Source of the DNA: an uncultured Flavobacteriaceae bacterium
GTDB taxonomy: Bacteria > Bacteroidota > Bacteroidia > Flavobacteriales > Flavobacteriaceae
Direction: 5' to 3'
NCBI GenBank assembly: GCA_938092005.1
Contig: CALKOU010000007.1
Coordinates: 98,523 to 162,522, forward strand
Length of the DNA stretch: 64,000 bases
Shown piece after piece: positions 17,391 through 26,886 of the stretch. Position numbers and translations under genes: made by a program. The stretch's first letter is position 1. Each line of letters begins with the position of its first letter. Below the pieces are notes generated by a model. The model had not been told where the DNA came from and did not search any database. It saw only the letters and a list, made by a program, of their open reading frames with translations.

Positions 17391-18116
17391 ATGAGTAAAA
17401 ATGTGACGCCATACAGCGATTCTGACCTCTCTAAAAAGGAGCAGGTAACCATGATGTTTGATCGAATTGCCAAAAAATACGACAACCTTAATCGCGTACT
17501 ATCCTTAGGGCTTGACAGGGGATGGCGAAAAAAACTTGTTCGACATGTACGTGATCAACAAGCGCAAGACCTTTTAGATGTTGCAACCGGAACTGGCGAT
17601 GTAGCCATTGCGCTAAGCAAGATTCCAAATGTAAAGATTAACGCCGTTGATTTATCCACACAAATGCTTGCCGTTCAAGCAAAGCAACTAGATAAACTCA
17701 AGCTTAATGACCGCATTACGCTAGGGGTTGCAGATGCTGAGCAATTGCCTTTTGAAACGCAATTTGATGCTGTAACTGTTGCGTTTGGAATTCGAAATTT
17801 CGCCAATCTTGACAAAGGTCTTTCAGAAATGTATCGCGTTCTACGATCAAACGGCTGTTTATATATACTCGAAACTTCAAGACCCAAAAAATTTCCCATG
17901 AAGCAAGCGCATTTTCTAATGTCTCGGGTGCTGATACCAACACTAGGAAAACTTTTTGCCGAAGACAAAGGTGCATATGCATATCTGGGGGAATCGGCTG
18001 CTCACTTTCCTGACGGTGACACAATGTGCAATAAATTACGCAAAATTGGGTTTTCTAAAGTAATGCACAACCCCTTAACTGGAGGCGTGGTTACCTTGTA
18101 TAGTGCTCAAAAATGA
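17391..18116 (+). CDS. menG: Demethylmenaquinone methyltransferase (MenG/UbiE)
   Basis: This enzyme performs the last C-methylation of menaquinone, the respiratory quinone of these bacteria and the acceptor for Nqr. The 241-residue protein has MFDRIAKKYDNLNRVLSLG at the N-terminus, LDVATGTGDVAI as SAM motif I, FGIRNFANLDKGLSEMYRVL in the middle and GGVVTLYSA at the end, all typical of UbiE/MenG. The ATG at 17391 was chosen because the earlier TTG at 17382 lies inside the promoter element. The stop overlaps the porT ATG by 4 nt. Confidence 0.95.
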   Translation: MSKNVTPYSDSDLSKKEQVTMMFDRIAKKYDNLNRVLSLGLDRGWRKKLVRHVRDQQAQDLLDVATGTGDVAIALSKIPNVKINAVDLSTQMLAVQAKQLDKLKLNDRITLGVADAEQLPFETQFDAVTVAFGIRNFANLDKGLSEMYRVLRSNGCLYILETSRPKKFPMKQAHFLMSRVLIPTLGKLFAEDKGAYAYLGESAAHFPDGDTMCNKLRKIGFSKVMHNPLTGGVVTLYSAQK

Positions 18117-18835
18117 ATCTAAACTATTTATTCTTTTCTTTTCTTTTTTTTATAGCCGCATCATTGCCATTACATGGGCAATTTAAAGATGTTGAAAATC
18201 TAAAAGAAGATGATTTAAAAACGCTTCGGTTTGGGTATTACCTGAGTTTAAATGCTGTTGGAGCAAAAATGGAATATTCACCCACACCCTCGGGTACTCC
18301 TTTCCGTATTGGGATAACACCTAAACCAAGTTTTGATGTGGGGTTATTGGCTGATTTAAGAATAAATGAGTTTTTAAACCTCCGCTTTCATCCTGGGGTT
18401 GCGTTTATAGAGCGTGATATAACCTTTCCGTTTTCAGAAGAAAATCCACTTTTTACCAAAGCTTTAATTGAGCGAAATGTAAAATCCAACTACGTCCGCT
18501 TACCCTTAGGAATCAAACTCAACACCAGGCGCATGCGTAACATACGACCGTTTTTTATGGGGAGCATGTCATACAACATCAACATCACAAGTGAAGAAAA
18601 AAATAGCGAAGACAACGAGTCGGGTACGTTTCGTATGAAAAGCAACATGTATGCTTGGGAATTTGCTTTTGGCACCGATTTTTACTTACCCTATTTTAAG
18701 TTTACAACATCGATACACGGGTTGTTTGCCTTGAGTAACGAGTTTGTTCCAGATAAAAATCCAACGAGCGTATACACACAGTACATAAGCAGCATGAAAA
18801 CTCGTGGTGTTTTTCTAAGGTTTACTTTCGAATAG
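18113..18835 (+). CDS. porT: Type IX secretion/gliding protein PorT (SprT), outer-membrane beta-barrel
   Basis: PorT (SprT in Flavobacterium) is required for type IX protein secretion. The 240-residue product has a cleavable signal peptide ending around LPLHGQ, then alternating beta strands and a C-terminal aromatic residue (RFTFE). This fits an eight-stranded outer-membrane barrel. Similarity to PorT includes FGYYLSLNAVGAKMEY and the FDVGLLADLRINEFLNLRFHPG region. A menG-porT pair is a familiar arrangement in Bacteroidota. The 3' end overlaps the convergent SpoU-family gene by 21 nt. Confidence 0.85.
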   Translation: MNLNYLFFSFLFFIAASLPLHGQFKDVENLKEDDLKTLRFGYYLSLNAVGAKMEYSPTPSGTPFRIGITPKPSFDVGLLADLRINEFLNLRFHPGVAFIERDITFPFSEENPLFTKALIERNVKSNYVRLPLGIKLNTRRMRNIRPFFMGSMSYNINITSEEKNSEDNESGTFRMKSNMYAWEFAFGTDFYLPYFKFTTSIHGLFALSNEFVPDKNPTSVYTQYISSMKTRGVFLRFTFE

Positions 18836-19555
18836 CCCTCCTTTTCGAGTATACTCACTTAAAACGATAGCTGTTACCATTGCTACATTCAAGCTTTCAG
18901 CTGCTGGATTCCCAAGTGAAGGTATCCTAATATTATGATCAACATGGGAAGCTACAGCTTCTGAAATTCCTTGTCCTTCATTTCCCAGAACAAAAACAGC
19001 GAGGCTTGGCAGTGCGGCTTTATACATGTTTTCTCCTTTAGCACTCGTTCCAACCGCTATAAGATTATGCTTCAAGAACATCTCAGGTAAATTGCCATAA
19101 TGCACGTGAACGTTTGCCAAAGATCCCATACTGGCTTGTACCACCTTTGGATTGTAACAATCTACCGTATCCAAAGAGCAAAGTATATGTTGAACACCAA
19201 ACCAATCACACAGTCGAATAATTGTTCCTAAATTTCCAGGGTCACGTATGCCGTCAAGTGCTATATTGATGTTTTGGACTGCAAACGCTTGAGGTTTTGG
19301 AAGTGTAAAAGCGGCCCAAAGCTGCGGAGGTGTTGTCAAGTTACTCAACTTTTTCATGTCCGAAGCACTAATGATTGCTGCTGAGACATTGTGTATTAGT
19401 TGAGGCTCAAGGCTAAAACAATACGCCATTTCAAACCCGTGGGCATAAAATGTTTCAATGGCTTTTCTTCCTTCAACTGCAAAAAAACCACGCTGTTGAC
19501 GAAATTTTTTTTGCCCTAATTGTGCTAACTGCTTTAGTACGTTTTTGCTAACCAT
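18815..19555 (-). CDS. SpoU/TrmH-family RNA 2'-O-methyltransferase
   Basis: The 246-residue SPOUT-class enzyme has an N-terminal substrate-binding domain (FFAVEGRKAIETF) and the trefoil-knot catalytic domain. The three SpoU motifs are visible: IRDPGNLGTIIRLCDWFG, VLGNEGQGISEAV and SLNVAMVTAIVLSEYTR. The family methylates ribose in rRNA or tRNA (RlmB, TrmH, AviRb relatives); the exact nucleotide cannot be predicted. It is divergent from tamL with only a few bases between start codons. Confidence 0.88.
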   Translation of the reverse strand: MVSKNVLKQLAQLGQKKFRQQRGFFAVEGRKAIETFYAHGFEMAYCFSLEPQLIHNVSAAIISASDMKKLSNLTTPPQLWAAFTLPKPQAFAVQNINIALDGIRDPGNLGTIIRLCDWFGVQHILCSLDTVDCYNPKVVQASMGSLANVHVHYGNLPEMFLKHNLIAVGTSAKGENMYKAALPSLAVFVLGNEGQGISEAVASHVDHNIRIPSLGNPAAESLNVAMVTAIVLSEYTRKGGLFESKP

Positions 19556-19565
19556 GTATTTGGTG

Positions 19566-19573
19566 TATTTTTG
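19566..19573 (+). promoter_or_regulatory. -7 element of tamL
   Basis: TATTTTTG matches TAnnTTTG. It covers the earliest candidate start codon of tamL (TTG at 19571), which argues for a start further downstream. Confidence 0.5.
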
Positions 19574-19588
19574 AGGTTTACAACTTTT

Positions 19589-22102
19589 TTGTTGACCACA
19601 CGATTTTCAAAAATAATAGGTTTTAGTGTGCTTTTAGGCATCACAGTAGGATGTTCTGTCAATCGGAACTTGCCTGAGGGGGCTGTATTGTTACAAAAAA
19701 ACAAAGTAATTGTTGATGATAAAGCTGCTGTTGATTCGGTTTTCAACATCGTTCATCCCAGTCCAAATAATCGTTTTTTAGGCATTCCGTTTGGATTATT
19801 ATTACACCAATCTGCCAAAGACAGTACGGATGTATCTTTCGAAAATTGGCTTACAAAAAAACCAAATCGCAAGAAAAGAATGAATGCTATTTGGTCTGAG
19901 AAGCAGGTTTTGAAAATGAAAGACTACAAAAAACGATTTCAAGAATGGAAAAAAAGAACGGGGGAACCACCTGTCCTTACAGATTCAACGAGCACTGCCA
20001 TAAACGCCCAAAACTTAAATGCTTTTTTTTCTAACGAGGGCTATTTTAATGCAGCTGTAAGCACAGACACCGTAACCCATCGTCGTAAAGCCAAAGTAAC
20101 CTATAGTGTAGCTACAAACACGCCTTATATCTTAGACAGTATACGCACCAACATTCAAAGCCCTGTGCTGGATTCCATTTATGTAGCCAACAAGACACAG
20201 AGCAAACTTAAAGATGGTGATCGTTTTCGTACATCGTCTTTTGAGCAAGAAAGAAACAGGTTGTTTTCATTGTTTAGAAATGCAGGCGTTTATCCTTTTC
20301 AGCTAAATTCCGTAGATTTTAATGTTGGTGTTGATTCAACTGGAACAGATTACCGCTTACCTGTTCAACTCAATATTCGAAATTATATCGAAAATCAAGG
20401 AGGTATTCCTGTACAAAAAGAATACAAAATAGCACGTATGAACAAGGTACAGGTACTATTAGGGAAAGCTGGAAACACAGGAAATGAGGCTTATGATTCC
20501 ATTGGTATTTATGATGATATGGTCATTTTGAGTCAGGGTAAGTTAAAGTATAATCGAAAACTTCTTCGAGAGTCCATTGCGTTCGAAACCAACGAGCCCT
20601 ACAGCGATATATCGCGCAGCAAAACCCTAAAACAACTTAACCGATTACAAAGTTTTGACTATCCTACCATTAGGTATCAATACGCCAATGAGGAAGAAAC
20701 GCTTTTGGATGCTTCTATTTATTTGATGCCAAAAAAACAATATTCGCTTGATTTTGCTTTGGATGTCACGCAATCAAATATTCTCAAAAGAGGAATTGCG
20801 TTCAGTTCTGGCTTAAGTGTGTTAAATGTTTTTCGAGGTGCAGAAACCTTAGAACTGGGCGCAAGAGGATCGTTTGGCAGGTCGGCTGATGTTGCTATTT
20901 CTGAATATAGTTTTGATGTCCAACTTCGTGCTCCGCAGTTTTTATTACCCTTGAGTAGAAAAATAAATAAACAAGAAATTGCGCCCTTAACAATACTTAG
21001 AGCTGGACTGGGATCACAAGAGAATATTGGGTTGGACAAACAAAGTCTTACAGGGGGCATTCAGTACCAATGGACGACCAAAGAAAACCGAAGATGGACC
21101 TTTTCTCTTGTTGATGTCGAGTTTGTCAACAACGAAAACAAAGCGAATTATTTTGGGGTTTACACCAATGCCTATGGCGAGCTTAACGACATTGCATTAG
21201 ACACCAATACAAACCCTAGCTATTTATCAAATGATAGGCTTATTATCCCCCAGGGAGCACAGTCCTTTATTAACGACGTATTGGGTGGGAATACTGCAAT
21301 AGCATTGACTGATCCCGCTTATCAACGGGTACAGCGAATAGAGGAGCGCAAAAGAAGGCTAACGCAGAACAATTTAATTTTCAGCTCAGGAATTCAATAT
21401 TTTAATTCATCAAAAAGTGGAATTTTTGATCGAACATTTTCGCAATTCCGAGCCAACCTATCTTGGTCAGGTAACCTTTTACAGCGCTTAGCAAAATCAC
21501 TTGATTGGAAGCAAGAAGATGGGCAGTATCTATTGTTTGACGTACCGTTTAGTCAATTTATAAAATTAGAAAGTGACTTTGTCAAGCATTGGGAGGTTAG
21601 CGACAACCAAGTAGTGGCCTTTCGTGCTTTCGCAGGAGCAGCTATTCCTTATGGCAATGCAGATAACATTCCTTTTAATCGTTCTTTTTTTGCTGGTGGT
21701 GCATATGACAATAGAGCATGGGAAGTGTATCGTTTGGGCCCAGGTTCCAGTAACACGGGTAATGAATTTAATGAAGCCAACATGAAGTTGTCATTAAATG
21801 TTGAATATCGGTTTGATGTAATCGGGGCTTTTAAGGGAGCCTTGTTTATCGATGCAGGAAATATTTGGAATGTAGCGGATAACGTTGAAGAACCTGCTCG
21901 ACGATTTGATGGTTTTCGCGACTTAGATGAGCTAGCGGTAGGAACTGGCTTCGGATTTAGATATGATTTTGGTTTGTTTTTACTTCGGTTAGATATGGGC
22001 TTTAAAACGCACAATCCTGTCTTGCCAAAAGGAAATCGCTGGGACTGGAATTACCAACTAAAAAATGCCAATCCAACACTTGGTATAAATTATCCTTTTT
22101 AG
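19589..22102 (+). CDS. tamL: TamL-type BamA/TamA-like outer-membrane lipoprotein
   Basis: TamL is the Bacteroidota member of the Omp85 superfamily that carries a lipid anchor, thought to work with TamB in envelope assembly. From the proposed start the product is about 837 residues. The signal sequence ends at a lipobox, GITVGC. POTRA-like repeats follow (for example SFEQERNRLFSLFRNAGVYPF and KTLKQLNRLQSFDYP) and then a long C-terminal barrel. The barrel includes FFAGGAYDNRAWEVYRLGPG, the equivalent of the Omp85 RGF loop region, and a final GTGFGFRYDFGLFLLRLDMGFK. No ATG is available; candidates are TTG at 19571, 19589 or 19592. I prefer 19589/19592 because 19571 overlaps the -7 element. Confidence 0.85.
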   Translation: MLTTRFSKIIGFSVLLGITVGCSVNRNLPEGAVLLQKNKVIVDDKAAVDSVFNIVHPSPNNRFLGIPFGLLLHQSAKDSTDVSFENWLTKKPNRKKRMNAIWSEKQVLKMKDYKKRFQEWKKRTGEPPVLTDSTSTAINAQNLNAFFSNEGYFNAAVSTDTVTHRRKAKVTYSVATNTPYILDSIRTNIQSPVLDSIYVANKTQSKLKDGDRFRTSSFEQERNRLFSLFRNAGVYPFQLNSVDFNVGVDSTGTDYRLPVQLNIRNYIENQGGIPVQKEYKIARMNKVQVLLGKAGNTGNEAYDSIGIYDDMVILSQGKLKYNRKLLRESIAFETNEPYSDISRSKTLKQLNRLQSFDYPTIRYQYANEEETLLDASIYLMPKKQYSLDFALDVTQSNILKRGIAFSSGLSVLNVFRGAETLELGARGSFGRSADVAISEYSFDVQLRAPQFLLPLSRKINKQEIAPLTILRAGLGSQENIGLDKQSLTGGIQYQWTTKENRRWTFSLVDVEFVNNENKANYFGVYTNAYGELNDIALDTNTNPSYLSNDRLIIPQGAQSFINDVLGGNTAIALTDPAYQRVQRIEERKRRLTQNNLIFSSGIQYFNSSKSGIFDRTFSQFRANLSWSGNLLQRLAKSLDWKQEDGQYLLFDVPFSQFIKLESDFVKHWEVSDNQVVAFRAFAGAAIPYGNADNIPFNRSFFAGGAYDNRAWEVYRLGPGSSNTGNEFNEANMKLSLNVEYRFDVIGAFKGALFIDAGNIWNVADNVEEPARRFDGFRDLDELAVGTGFGFRYDFGLFLLRLDMGFKTHNPVLPKGNRWDWNYQLKNANPTLGINYPF
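19608..19615 (-). promoter_or_regulatory. -7 element of the SpoU-family gene
   Basis: The minus strand reads TATTTTTG, 52 nt before the ATG at 19555. It lies inside the 5' end of the divergent tamL coding region. Confidence 0.4.
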
Positions 22103-22118
22103 GCACCATATTGTTTGC

Positions 22119-22126
22119 TACTTTTG
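22119..22126 (+). promoter_or_regulatory. -7 element of fba
   Basis: TACTTTTG matches TAnnTTTG, 23 nt before the fba ATG at 22150. Confidence 0.6.
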
Positions 22127-22149
22127 TTGCACCAACTAAAACTAACAAA

Positions 22150-23217
22150 ATGTCACATTCCATTAAAGCCGGTGTAGCAACCGGAAATGAAGTTCAAGAA
22201 ATTTTTGCCTTGGCAAAATCCAAACAATTTGCGCTCCCAGCTGTAAACGTTATTGGATCTAATTCAACGAACGCTGTTCTAGAGACTGCAGCAAAATTAA
22301 ATGCTCCCGTTATCATTCAATTCTCAAACGGAGGAGCGCAATTTAATGCAGGTAAAGGACTTTCAAATGAAAACCAACAAGCAGCCATTGCAGGAGCTGT
22401 AGCTGGTGCTAAACACGTTCATCAAATGGCCGAGCTATATGGCGTACGTGTAATTCTGCACACCGATCACGCAGCCAAAAAACTACTTCCTTGGATTGAC
22501 GGCCTTCTTGACGCAAGTGAAAAAAACTTCGCTGAAACAGGGAAACCACTATTTAGCTCTCACATGATTGACCTTTCGGAAGAACCGATTGAGGAAAATA
22601 TTGAAATCTGTAAGACGTATTTAAAGCGCATGGCTAAAATGGATATGACCCTAGAAATTGAATTAGGTGTTACTGGAGGCGAAGAAGACGGAGTTGACAA
22701 TACTGATATTGACAGCTCAAAACTTTACACCCAACCTGAAGAGGTTGCTTTTGCTTTTGAAGAGCTATCTAAAATAAGCCCTCGCTTTACAATCGCAGCT
22801 GCTTTTGGAAACGTTCATGGTGTTTACAAGCCTGGAAATGTTGTCTTAACACCAAAAATCTTAAAAAACTCACAAGCATTTGTAAGCGAAAAATATGGGG
22901 TGGCGCCTAATACCATTGACTTTGTATTTCATGGCGGATCTGGATCAACAGTTGAAGAAATAAGAGAAGGTATTAGCTATGGTGTTGTTAAAATGAATAT
23001 CGACACCGATATGCAATATGCATTTATGTCAGGAATCCGAGACTATGTACAAGAGAAATCGGAATACCTACAGCAACAAATAGGAAATCCTGAAGGGAAT
23101 GATGTTCCCAACAAAAAATACTATGATCCACGCGTTTGGTTGCGCGAAGGGGAAAAAGCATTTATTGCGCGTCTTGAACAAGCTTTCCAAGACTTAAACA
23201 ACATCAACACACTCTAG
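22150..23217 (+). CDS. fba: Class II fructose-bisphosphate aldolase
   Basis: This zinc-dependent aldolase of glycolysis and gluconeogenesis cleaves fructose 1,6-bisphosphate. The 355-residue product has the class II hallmarks: SNGGAQF near the N-terminus, the zinc histidines in HTDHAAK and GNVHGVYKPGN, and FHGGSGS, with the NIDTDMQYAF segment that binds phosphate. I chose the ATG at 22150 (MSHSIKAGV). A longer TTG reading from 22111 runs through the promoter element. Confidence 0.96.
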   Translation: MSHSIKAGVATGNEVQEIFALAKSKQFALPAVNVIGSNSTNAVLETAAKLNAPVIIQFSNGGAQFNAGKGLSNENQQAAIAGAVAGAKHVHQMAELYGVRVILHTDHAAKKLLPWIDGLLDASEKNFAETGKPLFSSHMIDLSEEPIEENIEICKTYLKRMAKMDMTLEIELGVTGGEEDGVDNTDIDSSKLYTQPEEVAFAFEELSKISPRFTIAAAFGNVHGVYKPGNVVLTPKILKNSQAFVSEKYGVAPNTIDFVFHGGSGSTVEEIREGISYGVVKMNIDTDMQYAFMSGIRDYVQEKSEYLQQQIGNPEGNDVPNKKYYDPRVWLREGEKAFIARLEQAFQDLNNINTL

Positions 23218-23231
23218 TTTCTAGGGTTTTA

Positions 23232-23239
23232 TATATTTG
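23232..23239 (+). promoter_or_regulatory. -7 element of accD
   Basis: TATATTTG, a perfect TAnnTTTG match, 16 nt before the accD ATG. Confidence 0.6.
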
Positions 23240-23255
23240 ATAAAATTCTCAACAT

Positions 23256-24119
23256 ATGGCGTGGTTTAAACGAACCGAAAAAGGAATACAAACACAAACC
23301 CACGAGAAAAAAGATACGCCTCAAGGGTTATGGTACAAATCTCCTACTGGAAAGATTGTAGATACAGAACAACTAGCAGAAAATTTCTACGTTTCTCCAG
23401 AAGACGGTTACCACGTTCGTGTTGGAAGCAAAGAGTATTTCGAAATGCTATTTGACGACAATGAATTTAAAGAGTTAGATGCAAAACTTAAATCTAAGGA
23501 TCCACTAAAATTTGAGGACACCAAGACCTATAAAGACCGCATTAAAGTTGCACAGAAAAAAACCAAACTCAACGATGCGGTTAGAGCTGCTGTTGGACGT
23601 TCAAATGGAAATGAGTTGGTTGTGGCGTGTATGGATTTTTCGTTCATTGGAGGATCTATGGGGTCGGTTGTTGGAGAAAAAATTTATCGCGCGGCGGATT
23701 ATGCGTTGAAAAAGAAACTTCCTTTTTTGATGATTTCAAAATCGGGAGGGGCACGTATGATGGAAGCCGCTTTTTCGCTTATGCAGATGGCAAAAACTTC
23801 GGCTAAACTCGCACAGCTTGCAGATGCTAAAATCCCATATATTTCGCTATGTACAGACCCAACAACGGGAGGTACTACAGCTTCATTTGCCATGCTTGGT
23901 GACATTAATATCTCTGAACCTGGTGCATTGATTGGTTTTGCGGGCCCTAGGGTTGTAAAAGATACCACTGGACAAGATCTACCAGATGGTTTTCAAACAG
24001 CTGAGTTTTTACAAGAACACGGTTTTTTGGACTTTATCACACACCGTAAAGACTTGAAAAAGAATATTAATCTTTATCTCGATTTGATTTTAAATCGGCC
24101 GATTTCTAAGCTGGCGTAG
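23256..24119 (+). CDS. accD: Acetyl-CoA carboxylase carboxyltransferase subunit beta, zinc ligands lost
   Basis: AccD pairs with AccA to move the carboxyl group from biotin to acetyl-CoA in fatty acid synthesis. The 287-residue protein keeps the crotonase-like core: [51 protein letters not shown] and a [13 protein letters not shown] end. The N-terminal domain aligns with the usual zinc ribbon, but the two knuckles read KSPTG (28-32) and VSPEDG (46-51) where E. coli has CxxC pairs. All four zinc cysteines are therefore missing. The rest of the domain is preserved, so it is a remodelled rather than truncated subunit. accA is not in the window. Confidence 0.95.
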   Translation: MAWFKRTEKGIQTQTHEKKDTPQGLWYKSPTGKIVDTEQLAENFYVSPEDGYHVRVGSKEYFEMLFDDNEFKELDAKLKSKDPLKFEDTKTYKDRIKVAQKKTKLNDAVRAAVGRSNGNELVVACMDFSFIGGSMGSVVGEKIYRAADYALKKKLPFLMISKSGGARMMEAAFSLMQMAKTSAKLAQLADAKIPYISLCTDPTTGGTTASFAMLGDINISEPGALIGFAGPRVVKDTTGQDLPDGFQTAEFLQEHGFLDFITHRKDLKKNINLYLDLILNRPISKLA

Positions 24120-24138
24120 TTTCAACCAATTATTGTCT

Positions 24139-24146
24139 TATATTTG
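24139..24146 (+). promoter_or_regulatory. -7 element of rpsO
   Basis: TATATTTG, a perfect TAnnTTTG match, 54 nt before the rpsO ATG. This gives a leader long enough for the hairpin at 24153-24167. Confidence 0.6.
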
Positions 24147-24152
24147 CAGCCT

Positions 24153-24167
24153 TCGAGAACGTCTCGA
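24153..24167 (+). promoter_or_regulatory. Hairpin in the rpsO leader
   Basis: TCGAGA and TCTCGA form a 6-bp stem around a 3-nt ACG loop, just after the predicted transcription start. S15 represses its own translation through leader structures in other bacteria. Whether this small hairpin does so is unknown. Confidence 0.35.
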
Positions 24168-24200
24168 GTTCGCATAAAAATCATTTACAATAATATTGGC

Positions 24201-24470
24201 ATGTCATTAAATAAAGAAGATAAAGCAGCAATTTTCAAAAAGTACGGAACCTCTGAAAAAGATACTGGAAGTACAGAAGGACAAATTGCATTGTTCACAA
24301 AACGTATCAACGACCTAACAGGGCACTTGAAAAAAAATCATAAAGATTACAATACAGAGCGTTCGTTAGTCATGTTGGTAGGTAAACGAAGAAGTCTTTT
24401 AGACTATTTAAAAGATAAAGATATCGAGCGCTACCGTTCCTTGATTAAGGAATTGGGCATTCGTAAGTAA
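24201..24470 (+). CDS. rpsO: 30S ribosomal protein S15
   Basis: S15 is an early-binding small-subunit protein that organises the central domain of 16S rRNA. The 89-residue product is the standard length, with DTGSTEGQIALFTKRINDLT, HLKKNHKDYNTERSL and VGKRRSLLDYLKDKDIERY. The ATG at 24201 (MSLNKEDKAA) was chosen; an in-frame TTG reading from 24144 overlaps the promoter. pnp follows after 92 nt, the rpsO-pnp order seen in many bacteria. Confidence 0.97.
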   Translation: MSLNKEDKAAIFKKYGTSEKDTGSTEGQIALFTKRINDLTGHLKKNHKDYNTERSLVMLVGKRRSLLDYLKDKDIERYRSLIKELGIRK

Positions 24471-24562
24471 GCACATAAAAGCATCCGCATCATACCGGCT
24501 TTTCATAGGGTATCTACGACCACAACACAACAACACAGATACTAATTTAAAATTGAAAACGT

Positions 24563-26764
24563 ATGATACCCAATGTACATACCTCGACCATTGACTTAGG
24601 CGATGGTCGCACTATTACCCTAGAAACAGGCAAGCTTGCTAAGCAAGCAGACGGCTCTGTTGTCGTTCGAAGCGGCAACTGTATGCTATTGGCAACCGTA
24701 GTTTCGGCACGCCAAGCTTCACCCGTTGATTTTCTTCCTTTAACGGTTGATTATCGTGAAAAATTTGCTGCCGCAGGACGATTCCCAGGTGGCTTCTTTA
24801 AGCGTGAAGCAAGACCTAGCAACGAAGAAATCTTAACAATGCGTTTGGTTGACCGCGTATTGCGTCCACTTTTCCCAAAAGACTATCACGCAGAAACGCA
24901 ATTGATGATTCAATTGATGTCACATGACGAAAACGTGATGCCTGACGCACTAGCAGGTTTAGCTGCATCTACCGTAATTCAGCTATCTGACATTCCGTTT
25001 GAATGTCCTATTTCTGAAGTTCGTGTAGCGCAGATAGACGGAAAATTTATCGTCAACCCGAGCAAAGAACAACTCAAAGAATCCAATGTGGACATCATGA
25101 TTGGTGCGAGTGCAGACTCGGTAACCATGGTTGAAGGTGAGTTTGACGAAGTTTCTGAAGAAGTCATGGCAGATGCTATCCGCTTTGGTCACGAAGCAAT
25201 CAAAAAGCAAATTGCTGCTCAAATAGAACTTGCAGAAGCGGTTGGTAAAAAAGAAACACGTGAATACGAAGCAGAAGATAGCGATGAAGCATTGCAACAA
25301 AAAATTCATGATTTCTCTTATCAAAAATGTTATGACATTGCCAAAGAAGGCAGCTCAAAACAAGAACGAGGCGTAGCGTTTGGAGAAGTAAAGGATGCAC
25401 TGCTAGCCACTTTTTCTGAAGAAGAACTTGAAGAAAAAGGGAAACTCATCAGTAAATATTTTGGCAAGGCCCAAAAAGAAGCGGTTCGTGAGTTGGTTCT
25501 TAGTGAAGGTGTTCGTCTTGACGGGCGTCAAACAACTGACATCAGACCTATATGGTGTGAGGTAGATTATTTACCCTCAACACATGGTTCGTCTGTATTT
25601 ACAAGAGGGGAAACGCAAGCACTTGCTACCGTAACCCTTGGAACTTCAAGAGAAGCAAATGTTATTGACTTACCAACAGCGCAAGGAGAAGAAAATTTCT
25701 ACTTGCACTATAACTTCCCTCCTTTTTGTACGGGAGAGGCACGTCCATTAAGAGGTACGTCAAGAAGAGAAGTTGGTCACGGAAACTTGGCACAACGCGC
25801 CCTTAAAAAGGTAATGCCAGATGATTGTCCATACACAGTACGTGTGGTTTCAGAAGTATTGGAATCTAACGGTTCTTCTTCGATGGCAACGGTTTGTGCA
25901 GGTACTATGGCACTAATGGATGCTGGGGTTCAAATTTCAAACCCTGTTTCTGGAATTGCAATGGGACTTATTTCAGACGGCGAGCGTTTTGCCGTATTAT
26001 CTGACATTTTAGGAGATGAAGATCACCTTGGCGATATGGACTTTAAAGTAACCGGAACTGAAAACGGGATTACGGCTTGCCAAATGGACATCAAAATCAA
26101 AGGACTCCCTTATGATATTTTGATTCAGGCGTTAAAACAAGCGCGTGATGGTCGTTTACATATTTTAGGGAAACTTACAGATACTATTGACGCTCCGGCT
26201 GTGGATGTAAAAGAACACGCGCCAAAAATGGTGATGCGTACCGTTCCTAACGAATATATTGGTGCAATTATCGGTAGTGGTGGTAAAGTAATTCAAGAAC
26301 TACAGAAAGAAACCAACACCACAATTGTTATCAACGAAGATCCTGATACTGGAGAAGGTATCGTGGAAATTTTAGGCACAGGCGCAGAAGGAATCGATCA
26401 AGTTCAAGCACGAATTGATGCGCTTATGTTCAAACCTGAAGTAGGTGAAGTATATGAAGTACAGGTCATCAAAATTTTAGAGTTTGGTGCTGTAGTAGAA
26501 TATACCGACGCTCCTGGAAACGAAGTATTGCTTCACGTTAGTGAATTGGCATGGGAACGCACCGAAAACGTTACCGATGTGGTAAACATGGGTGATGTAT
26601 TTGATGTAAAATACTTTGGTCTAGATCCTCGTACAAGAAAAGAAAAAGTGTCTAAAAAAGCGCTTTTAGAAAAACCCGAAGGTTATGTTGAGCGTAAGCC
26701 AAGACCAGGTGGTAATGACCGCAGAAGAAATGGCGGCAACAACCGTAGACCAAAACGAGACTAA
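24563..26764 (+). CDS. pnp: Polyribonucleotide nucleotidyltransferase (PNPase)
   Basis: PNPase is a trimeric 3'-5' phosphorolytic exoribonuclease of RNA turnover. The 733-residue protein has two RNase PH domains joined by a helical segment, then a KH domain ([20 protein letters not shown]) and an S1 domain ([28 protein letters not shown]). The second RNase PH domain contains the catalytic acidic segment [16 protein letters not shown]. The tail after S1 is short, basic and rich in Arg, Gly and Asn. A strong terminator follows. Confidence 0.98.
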   Translation: MIPNVHTSTIDLGDGRTITLETGKLAKQADGSVVVRSGNCMLLATVVSARQASPVDFLPLTVDYREKFAAAGRFPGGFFKREARPSNEEILTMRLVDRVLRPLFPKDYHAETQLMIQLMSHDENVMPDALAGLAASTVIQLSDIPFECPISEVRVAQIDGKFIVNPSKEQLKESNVDIMIGASADSVTMVEGEFDEVSEEVMADAIRFGHEAIKKQIAAQIELAEAVGKKETREYEAEDSDEALQQKIHDFSYQKCYDIAKEGSSKQERGVAFGEVKDALLATFSEEELEEKGKLISKYFGKAQKEAVRELVLSEGVRLDGRQTTDIRPIWCEVDYLPSTHGSSVFTRGETQALATVTLGTSREANVIDLPTAQGEENFYLHYNFPPFCTGEARPLRGTSRREVGHGNLAQRALKKVMPDDCPYTVRVVSEVLESNGSSSMATVCAGTMALMDAGVQISNPVSGIAMGLISDGERFAVLSDILGDEDHLGDMDFKVTGTENGITACQMDIKIKGLPYDILIQALKQARDGRLHILGKLTDTIDAPAVDVKEHAPKMVMRTVPNEYIGAIIGSGGKVIQELQKETNTTIVINEDPDTGEGIVEILGTGAEGIDQVQARIDALMFKPEVGEVYEVQVIKILEFGAVVEYTDAPGNEVLLHVSELAWERTENVTDVVNMGDVFDVKYFGLDPRTRKEKVSKKALLEKPEGYVERKPRPGGNDRRRNGGNNRRPKRD

Positions 26765-26786
26765 ACACATCTCGTAGAATTATAGA

Positions 26787-26821
26787 AATCCGCTAAAAAT
26801 ATTTTTAGCGGATTTTTTTTT
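26787..26821 (+). terminator. Intrinsic terminator after pnp
   Basis: AATCCGCTAAAAA (26787-26799) pairs with TTTTTAGCGGATT (26802-26814) and is followed by a long run of T. This is a classic Rho-independent terminator, placed 23 nt after the pnp stop and before rpoD. Confidence 0.93.
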
Positions 26822-26886
26822 GTTTTTATGTAACCTATGGCACACAATAAACGTATAACACATATCATCCTTACAATTCAAAGCAA

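Noticed and set aside
19589-22102. BamA itself rather than TamL
   Set aside because: The lipobox and domain layout fit the lipoprotein TamL of Bacteroidota; BamA of this group is usually near different genes and lacks a lipid anchor.
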